This document shows positions 51,227 to 61,969 of a DNA stretch of 64,000 nt, piece by piece (positions within the stretch are counted from its first letter, which is position 1; each line of letters begins with the position of its first letter). The DNA is from Strix aluco (Eukaryota > Chordata > Aves > Strigiformes > Strigidae). The notes beneath the pieces were generated by a model that did no database searches, was not told the DNA's origin, and saw only the letters and a program-made list of their open reading frames with translations. Where the stretch lies: NCBI RefSeq assembly GCF_031877795.1, contig NC_133935.1, positions 87,612,748-87,676,747 of the forward strand. Reading direction: 5' to 3'. The translations under genes and the position numbers were made by a program.

Positions 51227-54200
51227 CTAATTCAGATGGTCCCGCGCGTGCAGCATGATGACCTTCAGCGCCAACCACGTCTCCTGGGCAGTCGGGACGA
51301 TCTGTTTGGCGGGGAGCAGGAACCCGTAACGCCCCGTGTCCCGCAGCTCAAAGGTGAAGGAGTACTTAATGCCCTGATTGTATGTCCAGTCGATGGTTCC
51401 TCCGCTCGCTTGATCTGAGGGGGGAAACAACGGAAGGAACGCGAGGCGTCGGTCGCTCGGCGTCGCACAGGGATTTCATGGGACGTTTCGTCTCAGCCAA
51501 GGTGTGAGTGATTTTGGTTTGTTTTGGGGAGAACCCCTCCTGCACCCCCCATTACTTACAGATGGTGGTGATGATGCTGCCGTACTTGTAGTTAGTGCCA
51601 TACAGAGAAGACAGAGCTGCGACCGCCTTTGCAGAAACCTCATGCTGGGAACACACAGAAGGGAGAAAGATGAGCCAAAGAAAGGAAAAACCTGCAGGAT
51701 ATAACCTGCGGGAGAAGTTTTTCACTTGTGCCACAGGCAAAAAGGATGCCAAAGCTCATTATCCTTGGCCTGGGGGGTCTTCTTGGCTTGCCAGTGCCCC
51801 CTCCGTGGGGCATGATGGAGGTTGCTCCTCCTTGGAGGAGGAGAGCAGCCTCACATCATCCCAGCCCCCTTCAAACTGTCAGCCCTACCAGTTCCTTCTG
51901 GTCAGGCACTGGAGTCCTGGTGTAGCCGTAGGGGTAGAGCAGGAGTTGGGAGTAGCTGTGGATGGAGACAAAAGCCTTGATGTTCCCGTGGTTCTTCACA
52001 AAGTCCACGATGGCCTTCACCTCGGGCTCCGAGTTGGCGTAGGGTCCGTGGTACGTCTCCGAGCAGGGGTTTCCACTGGCCCCAGGCCCTGTGGAGAAGT
52101 GAAAACACAATCTGGGCGTTTGGTGGCTTTGGTTGGGTGACTCAGAGAGTCACACGGACAAAGAGGTTTTTCCATTTCCAAGCCTGAGAGCTTTTCCCAC
52201 CCCTCAGCTGCTTGGTGGCCAGTGAGGACCATTCTTGGGGCTCCTCCTAGATGTTTGTATGATGGCTTTCACTTATGGTCCCCACCACACTGGTCACTAG
52301 GGGACACCAAAACCCTGGTGGAACCCAAACCCATGTCTCTGCCACGGAGAGCAAGTCCCATCCCTTCCCCAGGGGACAGCAGTGGATCTTTCTCAACCAG
52401 AAATGGCCTCAGAACCTCCACCCCGGACAGCAAATGCGAGAGCTCTGACCTCCAAAACCTGCATCCCAGTTGCGGTTGGGGTCCACACCGATGCAAGCAG
52501 AGCCCGATTGCTTGGACCTGGTCTTGCGCCACATGCGATTCTGGAAGGGAAGAGCCAGCTCAGCTGGTGGCTGGGGCTGGAGGTCCACCAGCACCTGATG
52601 TCTGGGGCAGTTTAGCAGGTCATGGTGGGTCCCTTCCCATCCCATGGAAACGGGGACAAGGAGGCTTTGATCTTTTAGGGGCCACAATGAGCAGCACCCC
52701 AAGCCTGCTCCCCAGCCCCATCCAGCATGGATGTAGGAGCCAGGGAATCACAGAATCCCAGAATCATCTCGGTTGGAAAAGCCCTTGAAGATCCTCCAGC
52801 CTAACTATGAACCTCACCCTGACCGTTCCCAACTCCACCAGATCCCTCAGCGCTGGGTCAACCCGACTCTTCAACCCCTCCAGGGATGGGGACTCCCCCC
52901 CTGCCCTGGGCAGCCCATTCCAACGCCCAACAACCCCTTCTGCAAAGAAATCCTTCCTAAGAGCCAGTCTGACCCTGCCCTGGCGCAGCTTGAGGCCATT
53001 CCCTCTTGGCCTGCCGCTGGTTCCTTGGCTCAAGAGACTCATCCCCCCTCTCTGCACCCTCCTTTCAGGCAGTTGCAGAGGGCCATGAGGTCTCCCCTCA
53101 GCCTCCTCTTCTCCAGACTAAACCCCCCCAGTTCCCTCAGCCGCTCCCCATCACACCTGTGCTCCAGACCCTGCACCAGCTCCGTTGCCCTTCTCTGGAC
53201 ACGCTCGAGTCATTCAATGGCCTTTTTGGAGTGAGGGGCCCAAAACTGAACCCACTCATCGAGGGGCGGCCTCACCAGTGCCGAGTCCAGGGGTAAGATC
53301 CCTTCCCTGTCCCTGCTGGCCACGCTAGAGCTGATACAGGAGAGGAGAGGAAAGCTGGGCTGGTACCTGGGTTTGGGTGAAGGCAAAGCCGTCGGGGTTG
53401 GTAACAATCTCCAGGAAGATGTCCATCTTGTCCAGGACAGAGGCCAGACCTTCATCATTCTCATGATCCAGGACAATCTACAGAGGACAGTGGTTTTGGG
53501 GCTCCCTGGCACTGCTGGATCACCATCCCCTCCGTGGGGTCAGCCACCCACTGTCCACAGTGGCTGCAGGACCTTGTGGCCCTTTGGGGACGTAGGGCGT
53601 GGCCGGGAGGTGCCCGTACCTGCTTGGCGAACCAGACCCCGCTGGCCTGCGTCACCCATTCGCGGGAGTGGATGCCGGTGTCGATCCAGACGGCCGGACG
53701 GTTCGTACCCCCTTTGCTGAACTGGAAAGAGCAGAGACTGGGGGGTTGGTTTTGTCCTTGCCCCCTCTCCGGTCACCCCACAAACCCCAAATCCTCACCT
53801 TGAGCACGTAGAGGGGGCGGTTCTCCGTCGACCGACCGATCTCCAGCTTGCTGACCAGGTTGGGGTTTTCAGCCACCAGCAGGTCCATGAAGGTGTAGAT
53901 CTGGGGGAGACGGATTGGGGGGGGGGGTGGGGGGGGTGTGTGTCACTCCCAGCTCACCCCCTGCCCTTGCTGCATGTGGAGCAAAAGGGCTTTACAAGAG
54001 CAATTCCAGAATGCCTAAAATACCCCAAATTTTGTGCTTTCTCACCTCATCCAGGGTATGGTAGGAGGCATAGTTGAAGGTGTTGGTGGTGACTGGCATC
54101 TGGCGCCGGCCACGAAGCATCTCCATCTGCTCCTGGTCCAGCAGTTCCTGGGGGACATGGGGCAGGATGAGCCCTTGTCCCGCATTGAGCCCTCCCCCTG

Positions 54201-54959
54201 CATCTTCCCCACCTCCCCTCCGCCACCGCTGACCTGCACATCCTCGATCATGATGGAGTAGGAGACGCCGTTGGCCTCCAGGTGGGCTTTGAGGGGCTGT
54301 AGGCTGGGGAAGGGCACGCGGACATCGACCGGGTGCCCGAGGCCACGGGGTGCCAGCCAGAAATCCAGCTGGAGGAGGAGAAAGCGAGATGGGGGGTTCA
54401 GAGTCCGTCTTGGGCCGCCCCCCGCTTCCCTGTACCAGCTTGTGTCTTGTTTCTCCCCAACTGGTCCCCATCATCCCACATCCAGCCCCCCCCCAGACCC
54501 ATCCCTGCTCTACAGTGTGGTTTGGGGGGGACACAGGCTGGTGGAGAGGGTGTCCCCAAAAGTCCCCCCCTGCTCGTTACACCCAGTACCTGCAGCTCCT
54601 CGAGGTCCTGCAGCTCCTGCACCTTCTGCAGCTCCTCATCGCTGGTGGGGATGATGCGCAGCACCTGGTGCCTGCGGGGTCAGGGGGTGCTGGGGGGGTG
54701 GCAAGGCCAAGCTCCGACCTCCGTGGGTCCAGCCTAACCCCCATCCATCTCCCCCCTACCCTGGGGATTTGCGCTGAGCCTCTTCCCAAGGGGGGGTCTG
54801 TGCTCCCTCGGCACTGAACCAGCTCCTTCTGCCCTGACTGGTGCCACCGTCCCCATCCCGGCCACCCCCCCACCACCATCCAGCCCCCCCTTACCCAACA
54901 AAAGTCTCGGTGCCAGCGGCTGCTGCCACCAGCGCAGCCAACAACACGAGGCCCCTCAT
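51227..54959 (-). CDS. CPA1: carboxypeptidase A1-type pancreatic proenzyme
   Basis: Secreted zinc metallocarboxypeptidase (M14A) that removes C-terminal aromatic and aliphatic residues during digestion. Exons in transcript order: 54959-54895, 54671-54590, 54368-54234, 54147-54046, 53900-53799, 53721-53620, 53477-53367, 52540-52450, 52088-51889, 51644-51560, 51414-51227. They join in phase to 420 aa (human CPA1 419). A signal peptide ([16 protein letters not shown]) is followed by a propeptide to about residue 115. Catalytic residues are all present: HSREW (His69, Glu72 in mature numbering), Arg127 in [18 protein letters not shown] (Asn144, Arg145), His196 in SIHSYSQ, Tyr248 and Glu270 in FELRDTG. 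Thr254 and Thr268 fit CPA1 rather than CPA2. The junction before the enzyme domain reads [15 protein letters not shown] and lacks the usual Arg just before the mature N-terminus. A CR1 lies in the intron after exon 7. The CPA1 name rests on position next to CEP41 plus similarity. Confidence 0.9.
52746..53335 (-). repeat. CR1 LINE in a CPA1 intron (young subfamily)
   Basis: Antisense on the + strand, hence the same strand as CPA1, with its 3' tail at 52746 (AATCACAGAATCCCAGAATC). Its 5' end reaches about 53335, roughly 30 bp from the donor of the exon ending at 53367. It is nearly identical over its length to the MEST-intron copy at 28690. Confidence 0.93.
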
Positions 54960-55007
54960 CGTCAGCCGAAAGAGTCTGTCTGGTGTCCTGACAGCACCCC
55001 GGGGCCT

Positions 55008-55013
55008 CTTAAA
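55008..55013 (-). promoter_or_regulatory. CPA1 TATA-like box
   Basis: On the minus strand GATTTAAGAGG lies about 50 bp upstream of the CPA1 ATG, the same distance as the clear TATA box of the neighbouring CPA5-like gene. Confidence 0.55.
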
Positions 55014-55042
55014 TCCCATCGGGATGGTGGCCCCTGGCCCCG

Positions 55043-55063
55043 CCCCCCCCCCCCCCCCCCCCC
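55043..55063 (+). repeat. poly(C) tract in CPA1 promoter
   Basis: An uninterrupted run of 21 C's, between the TATA-like box and the bipartite PTF1-like site. The length is liable to assembly error. Confidence 0.85.
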
Positions 55064-55110
55064 AGCTGTCCCCTTTCCCAGGGCCGTGGGAAGGCTCCGG
55101 CTGGCACCTG
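55063..55110. promoter_or_regulatory. PTF1-like elements upstream of CPA1
   Basis: E-box CAGCTG (55063-55068) followed by TTTCCC (55074-55079), start-to-start spacing 11 bp: the one-turn bipartite layout bound by PTF1 (PTF1A/E-protein/RBPJL) in pancreatic acinar genes. A second, looser pair lies on the minus strand: CAGGTG (55110-55105) and TTCCCA (55092-55087). They sit 100-150 bp upstream of the CPA1 ATG. Confidence 0.6.
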
Positions 55111-55743
55111 CCAAGGTCAGGCCCTGCCGTCCCCCCCCCCACCCCACCACGGCACTCCCAGTCCCGGCCAAACCTGTCCCAGGAACTGGCCGGGGCCGTC
55201 GGTGAGTCACAGGGAGGTGCCCAAATCCCACCGCCCACGGTGTTTGCGGCGGGGAGGAAGAGGATAAATTTGGGGCCAGAAAGTGCGAGATGCAGATTCT
55301 CTCAGGGGGTGGATGGGAGGGGGGGAGGACTCGTTCAGCTGGATACCTAAACCGTGGCCATGGTGGTGGCGGGGAAATTGGTTTAAAGTTTGGCACAGGA
55401 CAGAGGTCAGAGTGGGTGACGGTCAGCCCAGGTGGCAAAAATAAACCAGGAAATTTCTGAAAACACTTTGCACCCAGCGATGGCCCTGAGGGGGCCCGAT
55501 GTCCCTGGGGGAGGGATGATGGAGCCATACTGCCCAAAATCCCACAACTTTGGGTTTTGTTGCCCAAAAACCACCCCAAGTCCTTCAGGGCTGTTGGCCT
55601 CAAAGGATGGGGACTTGTAGGGCCGGAGCCACAAGGCGGGAAAATAAACACCTGCAGGGCTGGGAAACGTTTTTCACTGCTTTTTGAAGTCTAGCATGAA
55701 AAAATAAAGGCACCAGCCTTAAACCATGAAATTTCCAGGATTA

Positions 55744-55749
55744 TTTATT
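55744..55749 (-). promoter_or_regulatory. poly(A) signal of the CPA5-like gene
   Basis: AATAAA on the minus strand, 23 bp beyond the stop codon at 55773, giving a very short 3' UTR as in CPA1. Confidence 0.75.
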
Positions 55750-55772
55750 GAGACAAGGGGGAGGTGCCGGGT

Positions 55773-58700
55773 TCAGTATGGATGTTCCAGGACGTAGGCC
55801 ATGATGTCCAGGAGCGCCGGCCAGGTCTCGGTAGCGGTGGGGATGATCTGGGTGCTGGGCAGGAGGAAGCCGTAGCGCCCTGTGTCCCTCAGCTCAAAGG
55901 TGAAGGAATATTTCACCCCGTTGTCATAGGCCCAGTCAATGGTGGTGCCGTCTGCCTTGTCTAGAGGGAGAGGAAGGGACAGGCGGGATCCCAATGCTGG
56001 GCGTTTGTGGGGCACACGACCCTGAGGGATGAGGAAGGGACACTTACAGATGGTGTCCACGATGCTGCCGTAGGTGTATTTCGTCCCGTACACAGCAGCC
56101 AAGTCGCTCACAGCCTTTTTAGCCAGTTCATTCTGCAAGGGAGAGCCCAAAAGTGGCTGAGACTCAGTGGACCAGGACCTTGGGGCAGCAGAAACCCCGG
56201 GGCAGTGGGGTCTAGAGCCCAGCATCCTTTCCCACCCCCTTTGCTCTTGCTTTTCCCCAAACCACCCTTAATTTTTGGTGGACAGGAGGTACATCTTGCA
56301 CTTGTCCTCCCTCCTAGAACACAGTGATGAGCTTCAATGCACAGCTTGCACCTAACGAGAGGAGCAGGGGATACAACCAAGGAACAAGTGACACAAGAGG
56401 GAATGGCCTCAAGCTGCGCCAGGGCAGGGTCAGACTGGCTCTTAGGAAGGATTTCTTTGCAGAAGGGGTTGTTGGGCGTTGGAATGGGCTGCCCAGGGCA
56501 GGGGGGGAGTCCCCATCCCTGGAGGGGTTGAAGAGTCGGGCTGACCCAGCGCTGAGGGATCTGGTGGAGTTGGGAACGGTCAGGGTGAGGTTCATGGTTG
56601 GACTGGAGGATCTTCAAGGGCTTTTCCAACCAAGATGATTCTGTGATCCTGGGCTGATCCCACCTGACTTTTCCAGCAAGGCTGGTGCTCACAGCCCCAT
56701 GTCTACATTTTGGGGCCATCTCACCAGTTCCTGGTGGTCGGGTGCAGGTGCTGTCTTGTAGCCGTAGGGGAACATCAGCATCTGGGAGTAGCTGTGGATG
56801 GAGATGACCGATTTCACGTTCCCGTGGCTGCGGATGAAGTCCACAATGGCTTTTACTTCTCTCTCGGAGTGGGCGTACGGGCCGTGGTAGGTCTCGGAGC
56901 AGGGATTGCTGCTGGAGCCGGAGCCTGGGGCATGGTGGAGGAGGCACCATGCAGAGAGGCTGCCCCCGGGAAGGGTTTCTAACCCCCACCACCACCACCA
57001 CCAAGTTTCTCCCCTCTAGCAGGAAGTTTTGATGCTTTGAGGCACAAGCGTTGCCCAGAGTGGGGACCTGGTGGTCCGGCTCTCACCTCCAAAGCCAGCG
57101 TCCCAGTTTCGGTTGGGGTCCACACCAACGCAGGAGGAGCCGGCATTGATGGACCTCGTCTTACGCCACATGCGGTTCTAAGAGCAGAGGGGGTGGGGGG
57201 CAAGACCATTGCGGGGCTGTGAATCCCACACCCTCGGGGGGGACAGCTGGTCCCCTCCTGCCCAAGCATCTCCAGGATGGCAGGAGACCAATTCCACCCC
57301 CTCACCATCCCACATGGGAAGGAACATCCCTCCCCACCCAAAAAACGTGGCCAGCAACAAGCATTAGGACAAGTGTGTCCCGCCCCCCACAGTGTCCTGC
57401 ACTCACGGAGCTGTGGGTGAAGGCGAAGCCATCGGGGTTGGTGACAATCTCAAAGAAAATGTCCATGCTGTCCAGGATGGCGGTGACGGAGGGGTCCCGG
57501 CCGTACTCCGTGGCGATCTGCTCAGGGAGGGGAGCGAGAGCGGCGTTGGTGCCCCTCAGGGATGAGGGATGTAACCAAGTGGTGCCGTGGGGAGGTGTTA
57601 AAAAAAGGGCTGGGGTAAGATTTGGGGGTCCCACGTTCCCAGGACACGTGGTTACCTTGTTGGCCGTCCAGATGCCGGTGGCTTGGGTGATCCACTCCCG
57701 TGAGTGGATGCCCGTGTCCAGCCAGATGGCTGGCCGCTTTGATCCCCCGGTGCTGAACTGGACAGGGAGAGAGGGGGATTTCAGCCCCGTGCCCTCCCAG
57801 GGCTGGGCAAAACGAGGGTGCCCCTCCCCGTACCCACCTTCAGTACATACAGGGGCCTGTTCTCGTAGCTTTGCCCAATCTGGATCTTGCTAACGAGGCT
57901 GGGATGATCGTCCACCAGTGTGTCCATCCAGTTGTAGATCTGAAAGGAGGAGCTGCTGGGTCACGAGTCTCACCCTGGCTTTGGGTTTTTTTTTGGTTTT
58001 TAGGGTATCCAGCAACCAGATGCAACACACAGAGTTTCCCTGGAGAAGAACCTGGTGCTTCCCTGGAGAAGACCAGGTGCTTGGACCTCTGTGCAAACAG
58101 GGAGGTGCACATCACAAAGGTTTTTGCAAAAGCTCTAAGGGGAAGAAAATCTCTGAGATCCCCCCAAACCATCACAGCCTCAGTCAGCCACCCACTGGGC
58201 TCCAAGCACAGGGTTTGTCCTCCAAAATTAAGTTGAAGATGTCTTCCACTGAGGTGGGGAGATGCCAGGAGAGGCCATGCTGCACGTGGAGGGACGCCCG
58301 GTCTCCTGGCTCACCCAAGGAGGAGAAACGTGTCCCGGGGTGTCTCACCTGCCACCACGAACGTCACCACATGGATGCAACCATGGCACGGGCTGAGCAT
58401 GACCCCCAGTGAGACAAAGTGAATATTCTGCAGAGCAAAAAGTACCTCATCTAGCGTGTGGTAGGAGGCAAAATCAAATGTGCTGGTGCTTCTCTCCATC
58501 CTCCTAGACTTCATCATGGTTTTTTTTTCCTCATCCAATAACTCCTGTTGAGGAGGGAAAAAAACAAAACATCAAACAGGCTGGAAGGAGCAGGGGCTTG
58601 TTGGGTTTTTCTTTCATCTCCTCATGGTTTCCAACTTTTTGGACATTCTCTTGGGACTAAACTGCAGGAGCTCATCCCACTCCCCACTGCAGCCCTTACC

Positions 58701-60886
58701 TGCACGTCCTTGATCATGATGCTGTAGGAAATTCTATTGGACTCCAGGAATATTTTGACTGCTTGGAGGCTGTGGAAGGGCACCCGCAGGTCAGCTGGGT
58801 GGCCAGGTCGAGTGGGGTGGCGCCAAAAGTCAACCTGGTGTGAAGGAGAGGAGAGAGTTTGGCCTCGTCCCATGCTGCTGCTCATCCATTGAGCTCCCCA
58901 GGACCAAGACGGGGCTTGTAAGTCTCCCATGAGGGATCTGAAATGATCTTTGGGCAAGTTTTGGGACATGCAGGGCTACCAGGATGGGTCAGGGTCCCTC
59001 TGCCTGCCTCAGTGGATCTTCTACAGAAACATCCTTCAGCTTGTTGGCTACAAACGTCCCTCTGACCAATGAGTACTTGTGATTGGAGCAGATGTGGCAA
59101 GACACCAGGGTCGCTGTGCGCCCAGTTTGCTCTTTAATTCGATAGAGGTAACTCCTGACATCAGCTTTGTGATGCAGATGCTGTTCCCCACCACCCGTCT
59201 CTCTCTCTTGCTGCTCCCACTGCTTAAATTTTTCACCAGGATCCACCCCACACATCAAGCAGGGCAAACGCAGCCGGAGCAGAGTTGTAATTACGTCATC
59301 ATTTGAGCCCAAAAAAATGCAATGACATTTTGGATCTGCATGCTCAGCCTGCGTACGACGATGCTGCAGTGGCTGGGGGTGTTCCTGCTTCATATGAAAC
59401 AGGAGAGCTGAGCTCAAGGTGCCCCAAGCTAAATATTATATTGTTATAAATTACACGTACCCAAAACGGGAAGGAAAATTGGATGGGAGGTCAAAAGGAG
59501 GGAGCCCTGGATGTCACCAGGGTCTCTGTTGTACAGCAGGGCACGCGTGGGGCCCCGTCGCAGCTCACCTGCAGCTCCGCCCGCTCGCCCAGCCCCCTGA
59601 GCAGGGTGATCTGCTCCTCATCGCTGGCCGTGACGCGGAGGACCTGGTCCCTGCGGGGAGGCAGAGCCGTCAGCACCTGCGGGAGGGCTCCCGGGCCAGG
59701 GGGAAGGAGCTGAGCCTCCAGCTCTGGCATGGGCCTATCACGACCCGGGTGGAGGCTGTGAAAGGTCTACGCTGGCTCGGTTGGGTTGGACAGTGCATCA
59801 GTTGGTGGAGGTTTGGTGGCGAGAGTGAAAAATGCGGGTTTAGAACAGCCGCGATGGGAAAAAGAGCAAGTGCCACACAGCCCGAGGTGGTCTCCATCCT
59901 TCCTTTGATGACAAGAGCTCCCAAAATGTTAGGAAATATCTAATATATCAATACCTTCTGCCAATTTATAAATATATCTAATATATTGAGATTTATATAA
60001 ATATATATTGATATCTTCTGCCAATATATATCTAATATATCAATATATAAAAATATCTATCAATATATATAAAAATATCTAATATATCAATATATAAATA
60101 TCTAATATATAAAGATATATATCTAATATATTATATATATATTATATATATTATATATATTAGATTATATATCTAATGATATCTTCTGTTGATAAATATC
60201 TAATATACTGATATCTATAAATATCTAATATATTGATATCTTCTGTCAATATATAAATATATATCGATACATATAAAAATATCTAATATATCAATATCTT
60301 CTGTTGATATATAAATCTCTAATATATTGATATATATGAAAATATCTGATATAGCAATATCTTCTGTCAATATACAAATATCTAATATATCAATATATAT
60401 AAAAATATCTAATATATCAATATATTCTGTTGATATATAAATATATACTGATATATAAATATCTAATATATGGATAGATATTTTCATATCTAAGATATCG
60501 ATATCTTCTCTCCCCCAGCCGGGCTGGGCTCGCCCAGGGCCGGCGGCAAAGGAAACGCTCTCCTCCGGCAGCGAGGTCTCCCCAGCTTGGGCCAGTCCTT
60601 CCCCTGGCAAAGCTCGGGGTGCTGCTCTTGGGCTTTGAGCACCCCCAAAGCTGGGCTGAAACCGCATCTTTCCCTCTGTCCACGCAGCAAAAGCTGCCGC
60701 ATTTCCCTCCTTCGGGATGTCACCCAGAGGAGAGCGGCCGGGGCTGGGCATCTCCCACCCCAGGTTCCCAGTCAGGATGTTGTCCCCCCACCACCCCCAC
60801 CCCGCTTTCGGCAGGACTCACCCCACAAAAAGCTGCTCACTGCGGGCGGCTGCCGCGAGGGCGGCGAAGAGCAGGAGGATCTTCAT
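55773..60886 (-). CDS. CPA5: carboxypeptidase A5-like proenzyme
   Basis: Secreted M14A zinc carboxypeptidase. Exons in transcript order: 60886-60822, 59650-59569, 58834-58700, 58544-58446, 57939-57838, 57757-57656, 57517-57407, 57177-57087, 56924-56725, 56132-56048, 55960-55773. The exon layout is the same as in CPA1 and the exons join in phase to 419 aa. Signal peptide [16 protein letters not shown]. The propeptide ends at a normal tryptic junction, SRRMER before [37 protein letters not shown], Tyr248 and FELRDTG are present, so it should be active; Thr254 and Thr268 suggest A1-type specificity. Motifs such as SIMIKD, MKSRR.ERST and [12 protein letters not shown] are closest to mammalian CPA5, and the position beyond CPA1 agrees. 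The mammalian CPA5 N-terminal extension is absent. It could be labelled CPA1-like in other annotations. Confidence 0.82.
56393..56648 (+). repeat. short CR1 LINE in a CPA5 intron (young subfamily)
   Basis: The 3' 255 bp of CR1 in plus orientation, antisense to the gene, from AGAGGGAATGGCCTCAAGC to a tail near GATTCTGTGATCCTGG. It lies between the exons at 56725 and 56132 and is nearly identical to the other young copies. Confidence 0.92.
59934..60508. repeat. AT-rich tandem repeat in intron 1 of the CPA5-like gene
   Basis: About 575 bp built from variants of ATATCTAATATATCAATAT joined to TATCTTCTGTCAATATATAA. The array is irregular, with blocks of pure TA alternation. A near-palindromic core of TA repeats flanked by ATCTAAT/ATTAGAT lies at about 60120-60178. 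Confidence 0.9.
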
Positions 60887-60937
60887 GGCGAGAGGACGCA
60901 GAGGAACCTCAGCCCCCGAGGGCATCTCTAACCCCCC

Positions 60938-60945
60938 TATATAGT
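60938..60945 (-). promoter_or_regulatory. TATA box of the CPA5-like gene
   Basis: CTATATAG on the minus strand, 52 bp upstream of the ATG at 60886, as expected for a strongly expressed secretory gene with a short 5' UTR. Confidence 0.75.
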
Positions 60946-61243
60946 GCTCTGGGGGCACCCGCGGACCTTCTCACCAAGGCCACATCTGCCGTCCCCGCAG
61001 AGCCGGCAGCAGCAAACCGATAAGCCAGGAATGGCTCCCGTGAGCCCAAATGTTTGTTTTATTTGGCAAAGTCAATAAAAGAGCAGCCAAATTAGGGAGG
61101 ATCTGATAACGGCTCGGGTCCTGCTGCGGGCAGCCGGGGAGGCTGCGTGGCCAAGGTTGGCGTGAGGTGTCGTGGTCACGGTCACCACCCAACCCATGGT
61201 CGGAGGACCCCAGAGTACGCAAGGACATGGCCCTTTGTTTCCA

Positions 61244-61969
61244 TGAATTAATTTATTAGAGATGACTATTAATAAGTCAATTATGATTAGTAAAGCATTT
61301 GTCTATTACAAGTTGCTACAAAATTCCTAGCAGCAAATTAAGTATATATACATATATATTTATGATTAATTCTACACACACCTATCTCCATATAAAATTC
61401 CAAATATTCCAATTATTACCAGCGCTGTTCCTCAAACCTCTCCCTGGAGCGGGGCCAGTTGATGATGGACGAAGCCTCACTTCAAAGACGACAGGCATTG
61501 CGTGTCCCCGGCGAGGACATTCACCTGGGGGTAATGCTCAGAGAAAGAGGGGTTCGTTTTGGGGTCGAAAGCGAGTTATTTTTACATCTTTCGTGTTGCT
61601 ACACGAGTGGGCGCAGGTCGGCAGCTCCTGGAGCAGCCGTTGCTGATTTCTGCTGTCTTAGGGCAGTTGTTATAGTGGTTCCTTTGTTCTGCAGGTTATA
61701 GCAGAGTCTTTGTTCCGCAGGTTATAGCAGCGCCTTTGTCGGGTGCTTATCTACGATGCCCCCGCGCTCCCGCCCGCGCTCTCAAGGATGCTCCGGGTTC
61801 CTGGGCCGGGTTCCCGGGCTGGCAGACATCATCTTGGTCAGTATTTTAGCAGACATCTGTTTGGTTTTGGGGTTTTTTTTCCCCCATTAAAATCGGGTCG
61901 TCTTTCTGGTGGCACCGACAGCGGGGTTTGAAGGTGCCACGGTCGGGGGTCTGTCACAGTTTTATAACA
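61244..61969 (-). mobile_element. solo LTR of an avian ERV, likely ERVL class (fossil)
   Basis: Read on the minus strand it starts TGTTATAAAACTGTGACAG, carries an AATAAA close to its other end (TCTAATAAATTAATTCA) and is about 726 bp long with TG...CA ends. Its layout resembles LTRs common in bird genomes. No internal retroviral coding region is seen on either side, so it looks like an old solo LTR. No convincing target-site duplication was found, so the ends are approximate; the family is from recall. Confidence 0.6.

Noticed and set aside
56108-57004. 298-aa minus-strand open frame
   Set aside because: A read-through of two CPA5 exons, an intron and a CR1; the real splice sites inside it are clear.
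55773-60886. Naming this gene CPA1 or CPA4 instead of CPA5
   Set aside because: Propeptide and junction motifs ([26 protein letters not shown]) and position beyond CPA1 fit CPA5 best; the choice remains open to a phylogeny.
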